Below the pieces are notes generated by a model. It saw only the letters and a list, made by a program, of their open reading frames with translations, searched no databases and was not told the origin of the DNA. A stretch of 64,000 nt of DNA from Candidatus Minthosoma equi (GTDB lineage: Bacteria > Bacteroidota > Bacteroidia > Bacteroidales > Bacteroidaceae): the NCBI GenBank assembly GCA_018064885.1, contig JAGHUI010000017.1, forward strand, positions 35,504 to 99,503, written 5' to 3'. The translations under genes were made by a program, and so were the position numbers. This document shows, piece after piece, positions 46,801 through 55,192 of this stretch; position 1 is the stretch's first letter; each line of letters begins with the position of its first letter.

Positions 46801-47424
46801 ATGAAAAAATTTCTTTTATCAATCTTACTGTTATTTCCAGTGCTTTGCGCACAGACAGTTTCTGCAACTGAAACAGAAGCAACAACAATGGTTCAGCCAA
46901 AAGTCAAGGCAAAACAGATTGTCGGCAAATGGGTTGCTAATTTCACGGAATTGCTTCCAGAAGGCAGTTCTGCCGACGAGTTCTTGCAAAGCATGGATAA
47001 GACAGAGCTTCAGATTATCTTCATGAAGGACATGACAGCCAAGATGGGCTTTATTTTCGAAGGCAAAATCAAGCAAGATGATCAGGACTTCTCACTTGCA
47101 TTAGGTTTCTCTGCCAATTTCAAATGCAATTATTTCATTAGCAACGATGACAAATTGACTGTGAAAATTAATGAGCAAAAACCTGAGATTGATATCTACA
47201 AACTTAAACTTGAAGTCAGCGACGAAGCTCGTTCACTTATGGAATCTCTTGGCTTTACAGAAAATACACTCAAAAAGATGATGCTTGAACAGATTGAGAA
47301 AGGAGGTCCTTTTGAGCCAATGGCAGAAAATCTCGGTGTGCTTAATATCATCAAACTTACACCAACAGAGCTTATCCTTTCTGATGAAAATGGTAAGCAA
47401 TTAAATTTCAAAAAAGCAAATTAA
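46801..47424 (+). CDS. Exported hypothetical protein, lipocalin-like pattern
   Basis: 207 residues with a signal peptide ('LLSILLLFPVLCAQTVSA'). The mature part begins 'KQIVGKWVANF', then alternates beta strands with a short helical stretch (about 140-170), a pattern often called lipocalin-like in Bacteroidetes. I recognise no specific family. It lies 49 bp after adenine deaminase and 9 bp before the GH115 gene, so it may be a periplasmic partner of the latter. Confidence 0.6.
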   Translation: MKKFLLSILLLFPVLCAQTVSATETEATTMVQPKVKAKQIVGKWVANFTELLPEGSSADEFLQSMDKTELQIIFMKDMTAKMGFIFEGKIKQDDQDFSLALGFSANFKCNYFISNDDKLTVKINEQKPEIDIYKLKLEVSDEARSLMESLGFTENTLKKMMLEQIEKGGPFEPMAENLGVLNIIKLTPTELILSDENGKQLNFKKAN

Positions 47425-47433
47425 CCAAGAATA

Positions 47434-49854
47434 ATGGTTTCTGGATCAACAAAAAAGAAATCCTCAATAAAGAAGATACTATTCTCGTCTCTTCTGTGGT
47501 CATGCATCGGTGTTCTTCCGATGCATGCCATTGATTTGACTCGTTCCACAATAGTATATAATAATAAGGATGCAAGTCTTGTGGCTCACATGGCAAATGT
47601 GCTTGCAGACGATATCGAACGTGTTTCGGGAGTGCGTCCATCAGTTAGTACGAAAAAGGGTAGTGGGGATAATATTATTCTTGCCACAGCAACCTATTCA
47701 TCTGTAAACAAAGAACTTCGCGGCACATGGGAACGCTATGCCATCACTACAAAAGGCAGTGTTATGACAATCACAGGTTCCGATCCTCGTGGCTTGGCAT
47801 ACGGTGTGCTTCACATCAGCGAATCTATTGGCGTTAGTCCTTGGTACTGGTTTGCCGATGTTCCGGTGAAGCATAATACGAATCTTGATGTTGCTGTCAA
47901 TTATGTAAGTAAGTCACCTACAATCAAATATCGTGGCATTTTCATCAATGATGAAGATTGGGGAATGAAGACTTGGGCCTCGCAGACATTTGAGAAGGAA
48001 CTGGGCGACATAGGCCCCAAGACCTACGACAAAGTTTGCGAACTGATTCTCCGTTTGAAAGGTAATATGCTTGCACCTGCCATGCATACATGCACAGGCG
48101 CTTTCTACAGTCATCCAGAGAGTCAGGTTATGGCAGACAAATGGGGAATCATGATCACTACAAGTCATTGTGAACCATTGCTTTTCAATAATGCTGCTCC
48201 TTCCGAATGGGACAAAGATCGAGATGGAGAATGGAACTACGAAACCAACAAGGATAAGATTCTTGAGAAGTTGGACAATCGTTTGCACGAGACTGCACAA
48301 TATGACAATATCTACACTACTGGAATGCGCGGTCTGCATGACGAAGCAATGAAAGGCAGTACTGATAATAAGGATCGTGCGCGAACACTCGAAAAAGTTT
48401 TTGCCGAGCAGCGCAGCATTCTTGAGAAGTATAAAGGCCAGAAAGCTGTTGACATTCCTCAGATTTTCGTTCCTTATAAAGAAACTCTTGACATCTACGA
48501 TGCTGGCCTTAAGGTTCCTGACGATATCACCCTCATTTGGCCTGATGACAATTATGGCTACATGAAGCGTGTGAGCAATGCCGATGAGCGCAAGCGCAAA
48601 GGTCATAGCGGTATCTATTACCATCTGAGCTACCTTGGCACACCTCATGATAACCTCTGGATTCCAAGCACTTCGCCAGCCCTTATGTACGAGGAGCTGA
48701 AGAAGGCTTACGATGCCGGTGCAGATCGCTATTGGTTGCTCAATGTCGGCGACATTAAACCGATGGAAGTAGAAATGACGCATTTCATGGATATGGCATA
48801 CGATTTCAGCCATTTCAGTTTTGAAAACGCAAACACATATCAGGCAGAATGGCTGGCAAAAATTTATGGAGAGAATCATAAGGAAGCCTTTCAGCATATC
48901 CTTGACAACTATTATCGTCTTGCTTGGGACCGCCGTCCAGAATTTATGGGTTATGAATTTGAGTGGGACAGCGAAGAGAACATCCGTCTTCACGACACAG
49001 ACTTTTCTTTCGAGACAGGAGCAGCTCAGAAACGATTGTTCGATTATGCCAATATCTGCGATGTGTATAACCATGTTTATGAAACAGTTGCCCCTTCGCT
49101 CCGCCCATCACTTTTCGAGATGCTTGGTTATGCCGTTCTCTCTGCTAATCAGATGAACAAGAAATTCCTGTATGCTCAAAGAAATCATGAAACTGGAAGC
49201 AAGGTTTATGCAGACATGTCGGTCAATGCAAACGACAGCATAAATGCTCTCATGGCAATATACAACAATCAGCTTGATGGCAAATGGAATCAGATGATGT
49301 CAGAGGTGCCACCTGGCTTCGTGGCAAAATATCATCTCATGCCAGAGTTTTCCAACGCTCCTACTGATGCATATAAACTGCCAAAGGAACAGTGGCATCC
49401 TGAGTTTGCTAACAAGGTGACTTTTACCGACGCTGCTATTGATTCTTCAAACACACCTTTCCGACTTATAGATGGAATGGGTACAGATTGGATAGCCTTG
49501 CAAATGGGTGATCCTCATGCCGATAAATCCGCAATGAAGATAACAAGCATCAGTTTCCCTTTGGAGCAGATACCTGCAAATGCAGATAGCGTGTCAGTCT
49601 ACCTTAGTGTCCTTCCCATGTGGCCCGTTGCATACGATAAGAGCAACAGCATCATTGTCAGTGTTGACGATGGTGAAGCCGTAACCTGCAGGAATGTCTT
49701 TAAGGAATGGGGAATGCCATGGAAGATTCAGGTTCTTGAGAATCGAAAAGAGTTTGTACTCACCTTGCCTCTCAAGAAAACAGAGAATAAACATCATCTC
49801 ACACTCACCATTGGAGATCCAGGACAGATAGTTCAGAAAATTACATATCAATAA
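47434..49854 (+). CDS. GH115 xylan alpha-1,2-glucuronidase
   Basis: 806 residues. A signal-like segment follows a basic N-terminus ('ILFSSLLWSCIGVLPMHA'). GH115 marks are 'GTWERYAITT', 'YRGIFINDEDWGMKTW', 'RLKGNMLAPAMH', 'IWPDDNYGYMKR' and 'YWLLNVGDIKPMEVEMTHFM'. These enzymes remove (4-O-methyl)glucuronic acid from the inside or ends of glucuronoxylan. There are no xylanase or SusCD genes adjacent, so the gene is an isolated glycan-tailoring function. A strong terminator follows 39 bp later. Confidence 0.9.
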   Translation: MVSGSTKKKSSIKKILFSSLLWSCIGVLPMHAIDLTRSTIVYNNKDASLVAHMANVLADDIERVSGVRPSVSTKKGSGDNIILATATYSSVNKELRGTWERYAITTKGSVMTITGSDPRGLAYGVLHISESIGVSPWYWFADVPVKHNTNLDVAVNYVSKSPTIKYRGIFINDEDWGMKTWASQTFEKELGDIGPKTYDKVCELILRLKGNMLAPAMHTCTGAFYSHPESQVMADKWGIMITTSHCEPLLFNNAAPSEWDKDRDGEWNYETNKDKILEKLDNRLHETAQYDNIYTTGMRGLHDEAMKGSTDNKDRARTLEKVFAEQRSILEKYKGQKAVDIPQIFVPYKETLDIYDAGLKVPDDITLIWPDDNYGYMKRVSNADERKRKGHSGIYYHLSYLGTPHDNLWIPSTSPALMYEELKKAYDAGADRYWLLNVGDIKPMEVEMTHFMDMAYDFSHFSFENANTYQAEWLAKIYGENHKEAFQHILDNYYRLAWDRRPEFMGYEFEWDSEENIRLHDTDFSFETGAAQKRLFDYANICDVYNHVYETVAPSLRPSLFEMLGYAVLSANQMNKKFLYAQRNHETGSKVYADMSVNANDSINALMAIYNNQLDGKWNQMMSEVPPGFVAKYHLMPEFSNAPTDAYKLPKEQWHPEFANKVTFTDAAIDSSNTPFRLIDGMGTDWIALQMGDPHADKSAMKITSISFPLEQIPANADSVSVYLSVLPMWPVAYDKSNSIIVSVDDGEAVTCRNVFKEWGMPWKIQVLENRKEFVLTLPLKKTENKHHLTLTIGDPGQIVQKITYQ

Positions 49855-49893
49855 AAGAATTAAAAGACAAAGTTCGATATACCTATATAATAT

Positions 49894-49932
49894 AAAAGAT
49901 GTGTGTCAGAGAAATTCCGGCACACATCTTTT
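49894..49932. terminator. Bidirectional intrinsic terminator
   Basis: A 12-bp perfect stem, AAAAGATGTGTG with CACACATCTTTT, between the convergent GH115 and LRR genes. Confidence 0.9.
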
Positions 49933-49967
49933 AATTATATCAATATCTTATGTGTATTGTTTTTACA

Positions 49968-51401
49968 TTAGATAGTATCTGTGTCAGTATCAATTACAGA
50001 CTTAAAATGCTTCTTGAAATCAGAGATTTTCTCCTTATCACCACCAAAAGGTGCCATAATCGTACAAGATTGCAAAGAAGAGTGATAGAAGAACTCATCC
50101 TCAAATTTCACGCCATTTACACCCTGCATGAAATGCAATCCCATTATACCATCGAATGCACATAGAGCAATGCTGATGTTGTTCGTAGGAATGATAACAT
50201 TGATGTTGTTGCAGTTGGCAAATGCACAATAACCAATTTCCGTAACACTCTCAGGAATTTTTATTTCCGTCAAGCAACTGCAACCAACAAATGAGTCATC
50301 TTCAATTTTTGTCATGCAGTTTGGAATGGTTATCTGTCGGAGATTAACGCAACTTTCAAATGCTCCAGGGCCAATCTTAGTTACACTATTTGGAATATGG
50401 ATCTGCTGCAAGCTAGTGCAATAGTAGAATGCATGATCCTCAATGCTTGTCACGCTATCAGGAATTCTTATCTTTGTCAAGCTGCTGCATCGTTGGAAAG
50501 CATAGCATCCAATCTTTGTAACACTATTTGGTATCTGAATTTGAGTCAATCCGCTGCAATAGTAGAATGCGTGATCCTCAATTTTCGTCACACCCTCAGG
50601 AATGAGAATCTGCGTCAAGCTTACGCACCCCTGAAAAGCATAACTTTCAATTTCAGTAACGCTAGTTGGAATCTGAATTACAGCCAAGCTTGCACAATCT
50701 CTAAAGGTTTGATACTCAATATGAGTAACGCCATTAGGAATCATTATCTGCTTCAAACTCTTGCAACCTTCAAACACTCTAACTCCAATCTTAGTTACAC
50801 CTTCAGGAATCTGTATTTCCGTCAAGCTGGAACAACCTCTGAATGCTTGATTTGCAATGCTTGTAATACCTTCAGGAAGCTGTATGCTTGTCAGACTGCT
50901 GCATCCGTCAAACGCAAACTGGCAGATTTCTGTAACACCATTCTGTATTTCAACCTGTGTAAGACTCTCGCATCCCTGAAAGACACCATCGCCTATCATA
51001 CTTACTCCATCAGGAATCCTTATTTTTGACAGGCTGCTGCATCCGTTGAAAGCATATTTGCCAATTTCTGTGACACTATCAGGTATTCGTATTTCTGTCA
51101 AGCCAGAACAGCAATCAAAAGCCCCAGCGCCAATTTTCGTAACGCCATCAGGAATATAAAGCTTTGTTAATGCCTCACAATTCTGGAAAGCTTTATCATC
51201 AATACTAGTTGCACCTTCAGGAATGATAACCCATGTTGCATCAACATTGTTGCAACGTCCCACACGCTTTGTGCCTTGTGGGTACTCATATCCAGGGGTG
51301 ATAGAACGCTCCAGCTTGCCCGGAGACATTGGATCCTTTAATCCTATTACCTTATCAATTGATTTAGCCGCCTTATTGACGAAATTCTCGAAAAATCCCA
51401 T
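49968..51401 (-). CDS. BspA-like leucine-rich repeat protein without signal peptide
   Basis: 477 residues. From about residue 58 to 440 there are about 16 LRR_5 repeats of 23 residues of the form 'LTEIRIPDSVTEIGKYAFNGC'. The N-terminus ('MGFFENFVNKAAKSIDKVIG') is amphipathic, not a signal peptide, unlike most BspA adhesins. The protein may therefore be cytoplasmic, or exported by another route, and the target is unknown. The gene stands alone with a TATTTTTG box upstream (51474-51481) and a terminator downstream. Confidence 0.85.
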   Translation of the reverse strand: MGFFENFVNKAAKSIDKVIGLKDPMSPGKLERSITPGYEYPQGTKRVGRCNNVDATWVIIPEGATSIDDKAFQNCEALTKLYIPDGVTKIGAGAFDCCSGLTEIRIPDSVTEIGKYAFNGCSSLSKIRIPDGVSMIGDGVFQGCESLTQVEIQNGVTEICQFAFDGCSSLTSIQLPEGITSIANQAFRGCSSLTEIQIPEGVTKIGVRVFEGCKSLKQIMIPNGVTHIEYQTFRDCASLAVIQIPTSVTEIESYAFQGCVSLTQILIPEGVTKIEDHAFYYCSGLTQIQIPNSVTKIGCYAFQRCSSLTKIRIPDSVTSIEDHAFYYCTSLQQIHIPNSVTKIGPGAFESCVNLRQITIPNCMTKIEDDSFVGCSCLTEIKIPESVTEIGYCAFANCNNINVIIPTNNISIALCAFDGIMGLHFMQGVNGVKFEDEFFYHSSLQSCTIMAPFGGDKEKISDFKKHFKSVIDTDTDTI

Positions 51402-51473
51402 TTTAGTAATTCTAATTGGTATGTGATTTTATTTCTTATGCGTTGCTAATAGCGCATGAAGTTTATTTTTATG

Positions 51474-51481
51474 CAAAAATA
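51474..51481 (-). promoter_or_regulatory. Probable -7 box of the LRR gene
   Basis: TATTTTTG on the minus strand, 73 bp before the ATG; a small ATGCG...CGCAT hairpin lies between. Confidence 0.4.
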
Positions 51482-51539
51482 CAGAATATATTTTAATGAA
51501 CCAATTTTTTATAAAAATAATTGATGTATTAATTGCATG

Positions 51540-52946
51540 TTACTCCCAACATTCGGTGCTTTCTGCAATCTCGGGGCAAGTTGAAGATTTATAAATCGGA
51601 TCCTTGCCCTCCTTCCTCTGCTGCTGATAGTCCTTGAGAAGACGAATGGCATAATGCCCAAGAAGCAGAATGGCAATCAGGTTGCATGCCGTCATGATAA
51701 CCATGAAGAAATCCACCAATGCCCAGACAATGTCAATAGCCATCAGCGAACCGATGAACACCAGAATGCACAGCACCACTCGGTAGCCCTGAATAGCAGA
51801 CTTCGTCCATCGTGATCCGTTGCAGAGAAATTCCACGTTGCATTCACCGTAATAGTAATTGCCAAGAACACTTGAGAAAGCAAAGAAAAGGATGGCAATG
51901 GCAATGATGGTCTTGCCCACCTCGCCAATATGAGATGACAATGCTATCTGAGTGAGTTCTATTCCATTAGCTCCACAGTCGTACAAACCAGAGCACATGA
52001 TGATGAATGCTGTGCATGAACATACAATCAAAGTATCAGTAAACACGCCAAGAGTCTGGATAAGTCCTTGCTTCACAGGATGAGTGACCTCTGCCGTAGC
52101 CGCAGCATTCGGAGCACTTCCCTCGCCAGCCTCATTGCTGAAGATGCCACGCTTGAAGCCCATCATGATAGCAGTTCCTACGGTGCCGCCAGCAATCTGC
52201 TCAAAACCAAAGGCATTCTTTACTATTATAGAAAGAACCGAAGGAATGGCTGTGATATTTGTCGCAATAACCCAAATGGCGATGGCAAGATAACCCAGAG
52301 CCATGAACGGAATAACTACCGAGCAAACCTTTGCAATGCGCTGAATGCCGCCGAAGATGACAAGCACAGTCAGCACCGTGAGCGCAGTTGCCAGAATGTA
52401 GGGATCCACGCCGAAAGCGCTATTGAAAGCAGATGTTATGGTGTTTGCCTGAACCATATTGTTTGTCATGCCAAACTGTCCAATGATGGCGATAGCAAAG
52501 ATCATGGCATACCAGCGCTTCTTCAGACCTTTCTCTATGTAGTATGCCGGACCGCCAATAAACGAATCCTTGCCTCTCGACTTGAACAGCTGAGCCAATG
52601 TACACTCAATGAAAGTATTCACGCTGCCTATGAGCGCCATGACCCACATCCAGAAGATTGCGCCTGGACCGCCAATCACGATAGCTGTTGCCACACCAGC
52701 AAGATTGCCAGTTCCCACACGCGAAGCAAGCGAAACTGTGAACGCTTCAAAACTGCTCACCACTTTCTTTCCTTTAGCTTTATTTGATGGTTGGAAAAGC
52801 AGACGTATCATCTCACCCAACAGTCTGAACTGCACACCCTTAGTGCGTATTGTGAACCAAATGCCAGTTATGGAAAGCACAAAAACAAGCACAGTACCCA
52901 TCGGCTCGTTGATCTCGTTCAGGATATTAGCTATTTTTTCTTGCAT
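51540..52946 (-). CDS. Sodium:alanine/glycine symporter (AGCS family)
   Basis: 468 residues with about 11 membrane segments. Family marks are 'VGTGNLAGVATAIVIGGPGA', 'ALIGSVNTFIECTLAQLFK' and 'GFKRGIFSNEAGEGSAPNAA'. It imports alanine or glycine with sodium. The gene is monocistronic with its own promoter (CTTG-N20-TAAATTTG at 53018-52987). Confidence 0.95.
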   Translation of the reverse strand: MQEKIANILNEINEPMGTVLVFVLSITGIWFTIRTKGVQFRLLGEMIRLLFQPSNKAKGKKVVSSFEAFTVSLASRVGTGNLAGVATAIVIGGPGAIFWMWVMALIGSVNTFIECTLAQLFKSRGKDSFIGGPAYYIEKGLKKRWYAMIFAIAIIGQFGMTNNMVQANTITSAFNSAFGVDPYILATALTVLTVLVIFGGIQRIAKVCSVVIPFMALGYLAIAIWVIATNITAIPSVLSIIVKNAFGFEQIAGGTVGTAIMMGFKRGIFSNEAGEGSAPNAAATAEVTHPVKQGLIQTLGVFTDTLIVCSCTAFIIMCSGLYDCGANGIELTQIALSSHIGEVGKTIIAIAILFFAFSSVLGNYYYGECNVEFLCNGSRWTKSAIQGYRVVLCILVFIGSLMAIDIVWALVDFFMVIMTACNLIAILLLGHYAIRLLKDYQQQRKEGKDPIYKSSTCPEIAESTECWE

Positions 52947-52986
52947 GAAAATGTCATTTCGTTATGTTATAATAGAAAATCAGCTA

Positions 52987-53018
52987 CAAATTTATACTTT
53001 TTATCACAAAATATCAAG
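52987..53018 (-). promoter_or_regulatory. Promoter of the AGCS symporter gene
   Basis: Minus strand CTTG (53018-53015), 20 bp, TAAATTTG (52994-52987), 41 bp before the ATG. Confidence 0.6.
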
Positions 53019-53107
53019 GTTTTATAAGTAAATATGTCAAAGAACGCTTATTTTGGTATGACAAAAACACGAATCTGTACATACACATATATAATAATGT
53101 GAAAAAA

Positions 53108-53134
53108 GTGGAACGGAATTACCTTCCGATCCAC
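53108..53134 (-). terminator. Intrinsic terminator of cassette 2
   Basis: An 11-bp stem with one mismatch (GTGGAACGGAA with TTCCGATCCAC), followed on the minus strand by six T residues, 33 bp after the smalltalk stop. Confidence 0.85.
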
Positions 53135-53167
53135 CCTTTTGTCATACATTAGATAAATGTCTGTTCA

Positions 53168-53275
53168 TCACATGATTTTGCCGATACAGCTTGTGATGCC
53201 CATAGCCGAAGCTATTGCAGTAAGCACCGTAAGCGCTATCTGGATAACGAGTTTCCAATCAATCTTTTCTTTCAT
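53168..53275 (-). CDS. Smalltalk-family small membrane protein
   Basis: 35 residues: 'MKEKIDWKLVIQIALTVL' then 'TAIASAMGITSCIGKIM'. This matches the small 'smalltalk' protein family of Bacteroidetes, which lies between an HU-like gene and a cell-wall hydrolase gene, as here. It has a charged N-terminus and a single hydrophobic helix (about 8-27). The function is unknown; the holin-like shape is noted. It is the last gene of cassette 2, followed by a terminator, and is separated from HU by two GC-rich repeats. Confidence 0.85.
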   Translation of the reverse strand: MKEKIDWKLVIQIALTVLTAIASAMGITSCIGKIM

Positions 53276-53286
53276 AATTGAATACC

Positions 53287-53345
53287 CTCTCTGCCCTGCG
53301 GGCATCTCTCCCGTAAAGGGCGAGACCATGCGGCGCAAAGCCGGG
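53287..53345. repeat. GC-rich repeat, copy next to smalltalk gene
   Basis: CTCTCTGCCCTGCGGGC and CTCTCCCGTAAAGGGCGAGA are palindromic blocks of the family at 53405 and 54858, here more diverged. A 29-bp sequence repeated from 54795 abuts its right end. Confidence 0.5.
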
Positions 53346-53404
53346 TCATAATAAATTAAGAGTTAATAAATAATATTAATGATGTGTGAATTTTCTTTGA
53401 TTTT

Positions 53405-53461
53405 TCATCCGAACGGCTCCCCCTCGCCCTCTACGGGAGAGGGTTCGGGGAGAGGGTCTTT
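53405..53461. repeat. GC-rich palindromic repeat, intergenic copy
   Basis: CATCCGAACGGCTCCCCCTC then CCCTCTACGGGAGAGGG and GGGGAGAGGGTCTTT lie just after the HU-like stop codon. The order matches the copy inside the GLUG gene (26131-26180). The T run may also end transcription. Confidence 0.65.
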
Positions 53462-53462
53462 T

Positions 53463-53849
53463 TTAATTTCTTGCAGTCTCCACAGTGAGGTCGTTGAGCA
53501 TAGTGCGGAATTTCTTGCCCGGTGTGAAGCGGATGTACTTCTGCTGAACAGTCTCAACGGTTGCCTCCTCCTCAGTCTTCACGCACTTCACGCGGATCTT
53601 AGGAGAGAAAGAACCGAAGCTTTCAAGACGCACGCCGTGGCCGATCACCATGTAGTGAACGAGACGGTCGAGAAGAGCGCTGATCACAGCCTTGGTCTGA
53701 GAAGGATTCACACCGCAAGAGATGCTGCACTCTTCAATGAGCTGGTCTGATGTCACCTGTGGAAAGATAACATTCTGGAGTTTGTACACTGTTGGCTTGC
53801 CCTCCTGGAAACCGAGGGTCTTCTTTGTTTTACGAACGATAAGTCCCAT
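53463..53849 (-). CDS. HU-like DNA-binding protein (cassette 2)
   Basis: 128 residues, paralogous to the protein at 14196-14597: same N-terminal 'FQEGKPTV', 'QVTSDQLIEECSISCGVNPS' and 'RFTPGKKF'. It should bind DNA as a dimer. It lies between a DUF5675-like gene (55 bp upstream) and a smalltalk gene. The ATG is preceded by AACTCTTAATTTATT, a leader shared with the P5-like gene. Confidence 0.88.
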   Translation of the reverse strand: MGLIVRKTKKTLGFQEGKPTVYKLQNVIFPQVTSDQLIEECSISCGVNPSQTKAVISALLDRLVHYMVIGHGVRLESFGSFSPKIRVKCVKTEEEATVETVQQKYIRFTPGKKFRTMLNDLTVETARN

Positions 53850-53904
53850 AATAAATTAAGAGTTAGAGTTAATAGTTAATTGTTAATAGTTAATTGTTTA
53901 GGGT

Positions 53905-54378
53905 TTAGAGTTTTGAGTTTGTTCGCATCTCATTATTGCAGATGCTGTTGATGACAGTGAGCTTCATTTCATCGCCGCTGATAAAAGCTCTGTACACAAG
54001 TTTGTCTAGCATTCGCATGGTCTCTTCCTGTCGGATCATTTTCCGGCATTCAGGCAGTTTGTCACCATCGCTCTGGCCAATAAGGATAGTGTTATGCCTG
54101 ATTCCGTTTGTCGCCTTCCAGCCGATGAAGCAGCACTTATGACCTGGTGCATTCATAACTTTAAGCGACATTGCAGAGTATTCGGAAGAAGCGACCTTCA
54201 GCCTGAATGTGCCTGTAGGCAGACAGCAAAGGGCGCATTTTGGAAACGTCTCTGTGTAGTCAACGAATTGCGGCTCACGCGCTTCGCCAGTCAGTTCCGC
54301 ACCTTGATCTGTGACAACCATAAAGGTGCTCTTCGTCTCAAAGTGGTCACCGTAATATCTTGTAAGAGTAATGTGCAT
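53905..54378 (-). CDS. DUF5675-like protein (cassette 2)
   Basis: 157 residues, paralog of 14679-15146. It starts 'MHITLTRYYGDHFETKSTFM', has 'CCLPTGTFRLKVAS' and 'GHKCCFIGW', then a C-terminal helical tail. There is no signal peptide. DUF5675 proteins are often encoded in phage late regions. It lies 15 bp after the P5-like gene, so the pair is co-transcribed. Activity unknown. Confidence 0.6.
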   Translation of the reverse strand: MHITLTRYYGDHFETKSTFMVVTDQGAELTGEAREPQFVDYTETFPKCALCCLPTGTFRLKVASSEYSAMSLKVMNAPGHKCCFIGWKATNGIRHNTILIGQSDGDKLPECRKMIRQEETMRMLDKLVYRAFISGDEMKLTVINSICNNEMRTNSKL

Positions 54379-54393
54379 AGTGGTGTGTGATTT

Positions 54394-54801
54394 TTATCTT
54401 GCCAGCATATAAGCTTTGTGGAGCATCTCTGGATCTATGTCTGTCATTCTGCTTTCTACAAAAGCCATTGCTCTCACGAGAGCCGTTATCTCCTCTTCAT
54501 TATAGAAGTTGAGAACCCTGCCGGCATCATATCCTGTGCGGAAGCAAACGGTGCTGATATAAGCATCCGTGTCATTGCCATCCTCTGGAGGAGCCCATCG
54601 GTAGATGATTGTTCTGATCGTTGTCAGTCCATAGACATTGACATACGAGCGGATCAGTCTGAAAGCAGCTCTGAAGCCGAGCATCATGCATTGGAACTGC
54701 ACGAAGCTCTTGTCGCGCTGAATCTTTACCTGTCCAAGCCACTTTGTGCGCTTGCTCCTCCTGATATTCAGAGGATTGTTGTTTCTTTCTCCTCGGGTCA
54801 T
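54394..54801 (-). CDS. P5-like phage protein (putative wall-active virion/lysis protein)
   Basis: 135 residues: 'MTRGERNNNPLNIRRSK' at the start, 'FVQFQCMMLGFRAAFRLIRS' and 'TIRTIIYRWAPPED' in the middle. This pattern is common in phages and Bacteroidetes cassettes and is usually annotated 'structural protein P5'; similarity to lysozyme-like folds is suspected. There is no signal peptide, so export would need a holin-type partner. First gene of cassette 2, with a promoter motif 137 bp upstream. Confidence 0.7.
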   Translation of the reverse strand: MTRGERNNNPLNIRRSKRTKWLGQVKIQRDKSFVQFQCMMLGFRAAFRLIRSYVNVYGLTTIRTIIYRWAPPEDGNDTDAYISTVCFRTGYDAGRVLNFYNEEEITALVRAMAFVESRMTDIDPEMLHKAYMLAR

Positions 54802-54857
54802 AATAAATTAAGAGTTAATAAATGTTAGTTAATATATAAATAATGTGTGATATTCGT

Positions 54858-54915
54858 CCCGCATGGTCTCCCTCTCCACGGGGGAGATACCCCCTTGTGG
54901 GGAGAGAGGGTCTTT
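54858..54915. repeat. GC-rich palindromic repeat in the cassette 2 leader
   Basis: GTCTCCCTCTCCACGGGGGA and CCCCTTGTGGGGAGAGAGGG between the promoter and the P5-like gene. Confidence 0.65.
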
Positions 54916-54937
54916 GTTCTTTTTTCTTTTCACGCTG

Positions 54938-54953
54938 CAAAGTTACGACATTC
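54938..54953 (-). promoter_or_regulatory. Cassette 2 promoter with motif shared with cassette 1
   Basis: Contains the -7 box TAACTTTG (54945-54938) and the same 16 bases as 15345-15360. A palindrome GGTGCG-N8-CGCACC lies upstream near 54967-54986 and could be an operator. Confidence 0.6.
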
Positions 54954-55144
54954 TCTTCACGCAATGGTGCGATATGATGCGCACCGATGCGTTGCGATGA
55001 CATTATTTTGAAAATAGGAAAAACACCACAGATATTATTACAATCAGTGTTATTTTTGTGTGTAGAAAAGAGAATATGACAGTAATTGTTTATAGCAGTC
55101 AAAGTAAAACAGCAGTAAACCTTTTGAGTTCAAGAAATATTCTG

Positions 55145-55152
55145 TAAATTTG
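55145..55152 (+). promoter_or_regulatory. Promoter of the 55193 gene
   Basis: TTTG (55123-55126), 18 bp, TAAATTTG (55145-55152), 40 bp before the ATG. With the divergent cassette 2 promoter it accounts for the 391-bp gap 54802-55192. Confidence 0.55.
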
Positions 55153-55192
55153 CATGCAAGTTGATGTTAAGAGATTATAGGATTATAAATAT

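Noticed and set aside
47914..49074. Long open frame (386 codons) on the minus strand inside GH115
   Set aside because: It is fully antisense to a confident GH115 gene, has no recognisable domain and arises from the codon bias of the other strand.
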